Part shown: one piece after another, positions 57,417 through 61,607 of the stretch
How the letters are laid out: each line of letters begins with the position of its first letter
Numbering within the stretch: the first letter of the stretch is position 1
Source of the DNA: an uncultured Collinsella sp.
GTDB taxonomy: Bacteria > Actinomycetota > Coriobacteriia > Coriobacteriales > Coriobacteriaceae
Assembly (NCBI GenBank): GCA_958436995.1
Contig: CAUBMI010000006.1
Coordinates: forward strand, 1-61,607
Length of the DNA stretch: 61,607 nucleotides
Reading direction: 5' to 3'
Notes under the pieces: generated by a model
Database searches by the model: none
What the model was told of the DNA's origin: nothing
The model's input: only the letters and a program-made list of their open reading frames with translations
Translations under genes and position numbers: made by a program

Positions 57417-59777
57417 ATGGATGCCGCAGCCCGTACCGCCCATGATTCCACCCTCCAGCCGTTTTCGGAGATGGAGCACTATAAGCATGCCGATGAGCTG
57501 CCGCCCGAGATTATGGCGGACAGCTACGACAAGCTGGAGCGTCTGTGCCTCAAATATATGAATGAGGATGACTTCTCCAGGGTGGAGCAGGCCTACTGCT
57601 TTGCTGCCGAGAAGCATTGCAACCAAAAGCGGCGCTCGGGTGAGATGTACATCAACCATCCCGTCGAGGTGGCCATCATTTTGGCCGATCTCAAGATGGA
57701 CTGCGATGTGGTGTGCGCCGCGCTGCTGCACGATACCGTCGAGGACACCGAGACCTCGCTCGCCGATGTTTCCGGCCTGTTTGGCGATACGGTGGCCGAG
57801 CTCGTCGATGGCGTGACCAAGCTCACCAACATCGAAGTTGACAGCATGGACGAGAAGCAGGCGCTCACGCTGCGCAAGATGTTCCTTGCCATGTCCAAGG
57901 ACATTCGCGTCATCATCGTCAAACTCGCCGACCGCCTGCATAATATGCGCACGCTCGCCGCTCTGCGCGAGGACCGTCGCCTGTTTAAGGCACGCGAGAC
58001 TATGGACGTGTACGCGCCCCTGGCCGACCGCCTGGGCATGAGCTCTATTAAGTGGGAGCTCGAGGATCTGTCCTTCTTCTATTTGGAGCCCGACGCCTAC
58101 CAGCGCATCGCGCGCATGGTGGCAGAGTCGCGTGAGGTTCGCGAGCGCTATCTGGCCGAGACTATCAAGACGCTCACCGACGAGCTCAACCGCATTGGCC
58201 TGGAGGGCTTCCAGATTAATGGCCGCTCCAAGCACTATTGGTCCATCTACCAAAAGATGAAGCGCAAGGGCAAGGAGTTCTCCGAGATCTACGACCTGGT
58301 GGCGCTGCGCGTTATTACCCATTCGGTGCGCGATTGCTACTCCACGCTCGGCGCGGTGCATACGCTGTGGCACCCCATGCCCGGTCGCTTTAAAGACTAC
58401 ATCGCCATGCCCAAGGTCAATAACTACCAGTCGCTCCACACGACGGTTATTGGCCCCACGGCTCGTCCGCTCGAGATTCAGATTCGAACCTACGAGATGC
58501 ATGAGCAGGCCGAGTACGGCATTGCCGCCCACTGGCTGTACAAGAAGTCGGGCGGATCGTCTGCCTCCAAGACCAACGATGCGCAGCGTCTGGACGACCA
58601 GATTAACTGGCTCAAACACTCACTCGACTGGGCGGCGTCTGACGAGATCACCGATGCCAAGGAATACCTGCACTCGCTGAAGGTCGACTTGTTTGACCAG
58701 GAGATTTTTGTCTTTACGCCCAAGGGCGAGGTCATGGCGCTTCGTGCCGGCTCTACACCGCTCGACTTTGCCTACGCCGTTCATACCGAGGTCGGCAACC
58801 ACTGCGTCGGCGCCAAGATCAACGGTGCGGTGGCGCCGCTTACGCACGAGATCAAGACGGGTGACCGCGTTGAAATCCTGACTAACAAGAGTTCCAAGCC
58901 GTCGCGTGATTGGCTCAAGATCGTCAAGACGCCTTCGGCCAAGTCCAAGATCCGTCGCTACTTTGCCGCCGCGACTAAGGACGACGACGCTGCCGCCGGC
59001 CGCGATATGCTGGCCAAGGACCTGCGCAAGCGCGGATATGGCATTTCTACGCCGCGTTCGACGCGTGCGCTCAATGCCGTGGCGGAGCAGTTTAACTTCA
59101 AGCAGCTCGAGGACCTGTTCGCAGCCGTTGGGGCGGGCAAAGTCGCCCCGCGTGCCGTGGGCAACAAAGTCGAGCAAATCTTGGACCCCAAGCCCGAGGA
59201 ACAGCTCACCAAGGCCGAGGCTATCGCCGAGGTCGTGAAGCAGCCCGCTCGCGGCTCCAACCGCAAGCCGCAAAAGCGCGGCAAGAGCGCCAGTAACGGC
59301 ATTATCGTCAAAGGCGAGAGCAACAGCGGCCTGCTGGTCCGTCTGGCTCATTGCTGCAACCCCGTGACGGGCGACGACATCGTCGGCTTCATCACGCGCG
59401 GTCGTGGCGTTTCGGTGCATCGCGCCAATTGCCCCAACGTCAAGGGTCTTATGGAGCATCCCGAGCGCATGATCGAAGTGGAGTGGGACGGCGCTGCCGA
59501 CACCCTCTTCCAGGTCGAGATCGTGGTCGAGTGCCTGGACCGCATGGGCCTGCTCAAGGATGTCACCATTGCCATTGGCGATGCGGGCGGCAATATCCTT
59601 TCCGCCGCCACGTCGACCAACCGCGAGGGCATTGCAACCCTGCGCTTTATGGTCGAGATCTCGGACGCGAGCGGTCTGGATCCGCTGCTGGCTTCCATCA
59701 GCAGCGTTGACTCGGTCTATGACGCACGCCGTTTGATGCCTGGTGAGGGTGGGGCTCAGCTTAAGCGCCGCGTTTAG
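57417..59777 (+). CDS. Bifunctional (p)ppGpp synthetase/hydrolase RelA/SpoT
   Basis: 786 aa, the usual Rsh length. The hydrolase domain has an intact HD at 105-106 (LLHDTVED), the synthetase domain follows (GRSKHYWSIYQKM, YDLVALRVI, NNYQSLHTTV, EIQIRTYEMH), then TGS (IFVFTPKGEVMALRAGSTPLDFAY in part), a zinc-finger-like segment with HCCNPV and a C-terminal ACT domain. It controls the stringent response. A serine/lysine-rich linker lies near 615-635. It starts 15 nt after recJ, so the two are likely one transcript; a terminator follows. Confidence 0.95.
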   Translation: MDAAARTAHDSTLQPFSEMEHYKHADELPPEIMADSYDKLERLCLKYMNEDDFSRVEQAYCFAAEKHCNQKRRSGEMYINHPVEVAIILADLKMDCDVVCAALLHDTVEDTETSLADVSGLFGDTVAELVDGVTKLTNIEVDSMDEKQALTLRKMFLAMSKDIRVIIVKLADRLHNMRTLAALREDRRLFKARETMDVYAPLADRLGMSSIKWELEDLSFFYLEPDAYQRIARMVAESREVRERYLAETIKTLTDELNRIGLEGFQINGRSKHYWSIYQKMKRKGKEFSEIYDLVALRVITHSVRDCYSTLGAVHTLWHPMPGRFKDYIAMPKVNNYQSLHTTVIGPTARPLEIQIRTYEMHEQAEYGIAAHWLYKKSGGSSASKTNDAQRLDDQINWLKHSLDWAASDEITDAKEYLHSLKVDLFDQEIFVFTPKGEVMALRAGSTPLDFAYAVHTEVGNHCVGAKINGAVAPLTHEIKTGDRVEILTNKSSKPSRDWLKIVKTPSAKSKIRRYFAAATKDDDAAAGRDMLAKDLRKRGYGISTPRSTRALNAVAEQFNFKQLEDLFAAVGAGKVAPRAVGNKVEQILDPKPEEQLTKAEAIAEVVKQPARGSNRKPQKRGKSASNGIIVKGESNSGLLVRLAHCCNPVTGDDIVGFITRGRGVSVHRANCPNVKGLMEHPERMIEVEWDGAADTLFQVEIVVECLDRMGLLKDVTIAIGDAGGNILSAATSTNREGIATLRFMVEISDASGLDPLLASISSVDSVYDARRLMPGEGGAQLKRRV

Positions 59778-59814
59778 TTGCGACGAACGTGTCACATTAT
59801 CGATATTCGCTACA

Positions 59815-59846
59815 CTCGAGGCATCGTTTGATGCCTCGAGTTTTAT
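59815..59846 (+). terminator. Intrinsic terminator of the relA operon
   Basis: CTCGAGGCATC and GATGCCTCGAG form a perfect 11-bp stem with a 4-nt loop followed by TTTT. It lies only 15 nt before the next start codon, so read-through or attenuation could govern the following gene. Confidence 0.85.
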
Positions 59847-59861
59847 AGAGAGGAGAGGAAC

Positions 59862-60545
59862 ATGAGTGCTGTGCCCTTGGATTTAACTCCCAAGGGATCG
59901 GTCGAGATCGAGACGCTCGTAAACGGTCCCATTCAGACCAATAGCTATGCTGTTATTTCGGACAATGAGTGCGTGATTATCGACCCCGCATGGGAAGGCG
60001 AGCGCCTGGTGGAGCATATTCGAGCCGAGCATCCCGGCGTACGCGTGCTTGGCGCCGTATGCACTCATGGCCATGCCGACCATGTTGGTGGTGTTGCCGG
60101 GGTTCGAGCTGTCATTGGCAACGGCGCATTATATGAGTTGTGCGCTAAGGACGTGACGGTACCTCGCGCAAATATCGAGGAGCAGCGCGCCATGTGGGGT
60201 ATCGAGACGCCCGATCCGGGTGAGCCGACGTGCCTGCTCGCCGAGGGCGATGCTATCGAGGTGGGCGATATCTGCCTGCAGGTGATCGAGACACCCGGGC
60301 ATACGCCGGGCGGTATCGTCTTGTTTGCTGCCACCGAGCAGGGGAACATTGCCTTTGTGGGCGACACGCTATTCCCGGGCAGCCACGGCCGCACCGATCT
60401 TGCCGGTGGCGACGAGGCAGCGATTCTGCGCTCGCTCTCCAAGCTCGCCCGGCTTCTCCCACCCGATACCGTTTGCCTAACCGGCCATGGCGATTCGACC
60501 ACCATGGCACGCGAGCTCATGCAGAACCCTTTCATGCAGATGTAG
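59862..60545 (+). CDS. Metallo-beta-lactamase-fold hydrolase (glyoxalase II-like)
   Basis: 227 aa. The metal motif THGHADHVGG gives H69, H71, D73 and H74; later ETPGHTPGG, FVGDTLFPGSHGRTDL and LTGHGDST supply the other ligands. These small enzymes act on thioesters such as hydroxyacylglutathione or related adducts; the true substrate is unknown. ATG 59862 follows GAGAGGAG. Genes for relA and an MBL-fold hydrolase commonly sit together, although a terminator separates them here. Confidence 0.88.
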   Translation: MSAVPLDLTPKGSVEIETLVNGPIQTNSYAVISDNECVIIDPAWEGERLVEHIRAEHPGVRVLGAVCTHGHADHVGGVAGVRAVIGNGALYELCAKDVTVPRANIEEQRAMWGIETPDPGEPTCLLAEGDAIEVGDICLQVIETPGHTPGGIVLFAATEQGNIAFVGDTLFPGSHGRTDLAGGDEAAILRSLSKLARLLPPDTVCLTGHGDSTTMARELMQNPFMQM

Positions 60546-60576
60546 CTTAATAGTCGGCTTTTGAAGCACGAGAAGC

Positions 60577-60699
60577 GTCCAAACGTCAAGCTATTTTTCC
60601 CCAACGGGCCGATTCCGTAGGGCAAACGGTCAAAAAAGTCTGTTTGGACGATATTCGTGAACAAACGAACGTTTATGCTCGGGTGCGCCGTGGTAAAAT
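60577..60699 (+). promoter_or_regulatory. Control region of the aldolase gene
   Basis: GTCCAAAC (60577-60584) recurs inverted as GTTTGGAC (60642-60649), and TTCGT...ACGAA (60655-60670) plus AAACGAACGTTT (60663-60674) form short palindromes. TAAAAT (60694-60699) is a -10 candidate 41 nt before the start codon. Possible regulator sites, not identified. Confidence 0.35.
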
Positions 60700-60739
60700 C
60701 TCAGGCGTTATCGGAGCAACCTTACAGGAGGTTTCTTTT

Positions 60740-61606
60740 ATGCTCGTCAACGCAGCAGACATGCTCAAGAAGGCCGAGGCCGGCAAGTACGGTCTCGGTG
60801 CCTTCAACACCAACAACCTCGAGTGGACCCTGGCTATTCTCCAGGCCGCCGAGGAGGCCAAGTCTCCGCTGATCCTTCAGTGCACCGCTGGTGCCGCCAA
60901 GTGGATGGGTGGTTTCAAGGTCTGCGCCGACATGGTCAAGGCTGCCGTCGAGGCCACGGGCGTTACCGTTCCCGTCGCCCTTCACCTCGATCACGGTTCT
61001 TACGAGGACTGCTTCAAGTGCATCGAGGCCGGCTTCACGTCCATCATGTATGACGGCTCTCACGAGGAGACCTTCCAGCTTAACCTCGACCGCACCAAGG
61101 AGCTCGTTGAGCTTGCCCACTCCAAGGGCATGTCCATCGAGGCCGAGGTCGGCGGCATCGGCGGCACCGAGGACGGCGTGACCTCCAGCGGCGAGCTCGC
61201 TGATCCTGCTGAGTGCAAGCAGATTGCTGACCTGGGCGTCGACTTCCTCGCCTGCGGTATCGGCAACATCCACGGCGTGTACCCTGCCGACTGGGCTGGC
61301 CTTTCCTTCGAGCGTCTGGGCGAGATCAAGGCTCAGACCGGCGACCTGCCCCTCGTCCTGCACGGTGGCACCGGCATCCCCGAGGATCAGATCAAGAAGG
61401 CCATCTCCCTGGGTATCTCCAAGATCAACGTCAACACCGACCTGCAGCTCGTCTTCGCCAAGGGCGTCCGCGAGTACATCGAGGCTGGCAAGGATCAGCA
61501 GGGCAAGGGCTTTGACCCCCGCAAGCTCCTCAAGCCTGGTCGCGACAACATCGTTGCCCGCACCAAGGAGCTCATGGAGGAGTTTGGCTCCGTCAACAAG
61601 GCGTAA
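60740..61606 (+). CDS. fba: Class II fructose-bisphosphate aldolase
   Basis: 288 aa. Class II features: GLGAFNTNNLEW, LHLDHG with catalytic D84 and zinc ligand H85, YDGSH, EAEVGGIGG, the zinc/phosphate motifs GNIHGVYP and VLHGGTGIP, and NVNTDLQ. It cleaves fructose 1,6-bisphosphate in glycolysis (zinc-dependent). AGGAGG lies 8 nt before the ATG. Strong codon bias (GCC, CTC, AAG) fits high expression. The gene ends 1 nt before the window edge. Confidence 0.95.
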   Translation: MLVNAADMLKKAEAGKYGLGAFNTNNLEWTLAILQAAEEAKSPLILQCTAGAAKWMGGFKVCADMVKAAVEATGVTVPVALHLDHGSYEDCFKCIEAGFTSIMYDGSHEETFQLNLDRTKELVELAHSKGMSIEAEVGGIGGTEDGVTSSGELADPAECKQIADLGVDFLACGIGNIHGVYPADWAGLSFERLGEIKAQTGDLPLVLHGGTGIPEDQIKKAISLGISKINVNTDLQLVFAKGVREYIEAGKDQQGKGFDPRKLLKPGRDNIVARTKELMEEFGSVNKA

Positions 61607-61607
61607 G

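Overview
This window comes from a high-GC, anaerobic actinobacterium, most likely a Coriobacteriia gut commensal such as Collinsella. The inference rests on the codon usage, GAGGAG-type ribosome binding sites, a reverse rubrerythrin, a ferredoxin-fused EtfA beside an FAD lactate dehydrogenase, LAQTG-type sorting signals and the mix of intergenic palindromes. I have no database match, so genus is an inference. No rRNA, tRNA or CRISPR array was seen.

Layout. 1-3.6 kb: reverse rubrerythrin, then an alcohol/aldehyde dehydrogenase pair and a tiny membrane peptide resembling a type I toxin. 3.8-6.9 kb: HIRAN protein, small acidic protein, metallophosphoesterase and a coiled-coil DUF2130 protein. 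7-16.6 kb: DUF3516 RNA-helicase-like protein, a MITE-like element, TrmB-like and other methyltransferases, an XRE-membrane regulator with a DUF4097 protein, and a bacterial Elp3 with a spermidine-synthase-like protein. 16.6-22.2 kb: a three-gene cassette (TerB_N/TerB_C protein, BrxD-like ATPase, Lhr/BrxHI-like helicase) that looks like a stand-alone defence or DNA-processing module. 22.3-26.3 kb: a DUF554 membrane protein and a compact five-gene locus of secreted and wall-anchored proteins of unknown role. 26.7-30.3 kb: an apparent electron-bifurcating lactate dehydrogenase operon. 30.3-35.8 kb: HD hydrolase, AzlCD, KdgT-like permease, GGDEF protein, EamA exporter. 35.9-44 kb: PurL, a CPA2 antiporter, a palindrome array, an SDR enzyme and homoserine dehydrogenase.

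44.2-49.3 kb is a complete branched-chain amino acid ABC importer operon (livKHMGF). It is preceded by an AT-rich leader with a short leucine-rich reading frame. It is followed by decayed mobile DNA (an IS110-type transposase fragment and a ParB-like fragment) that abuts a truncated DUF4097 gene, the last member of a PadR-DUF1700-DUF4097 cassette. 51.3-53.8 kb: CutC, a GalT-like DUF4931 protein and a bile-acid/sodium symporter family protein. 54.1-61.6 kb: a RecJ exonuclease fused to a RecQ-like helicase, bifunctional RelA/SpoT, a metallo-beta-lactamase-fold hydrolase and class II fructose-bisphosphate aldolase.

Most genes are housekeeping or metabolic. The strongest candidates for something new are the TerB/BrxD/Lhr cassette, the secreted-protein locus, the RecJ-helicase fusion and the families of intergenic palindromes.
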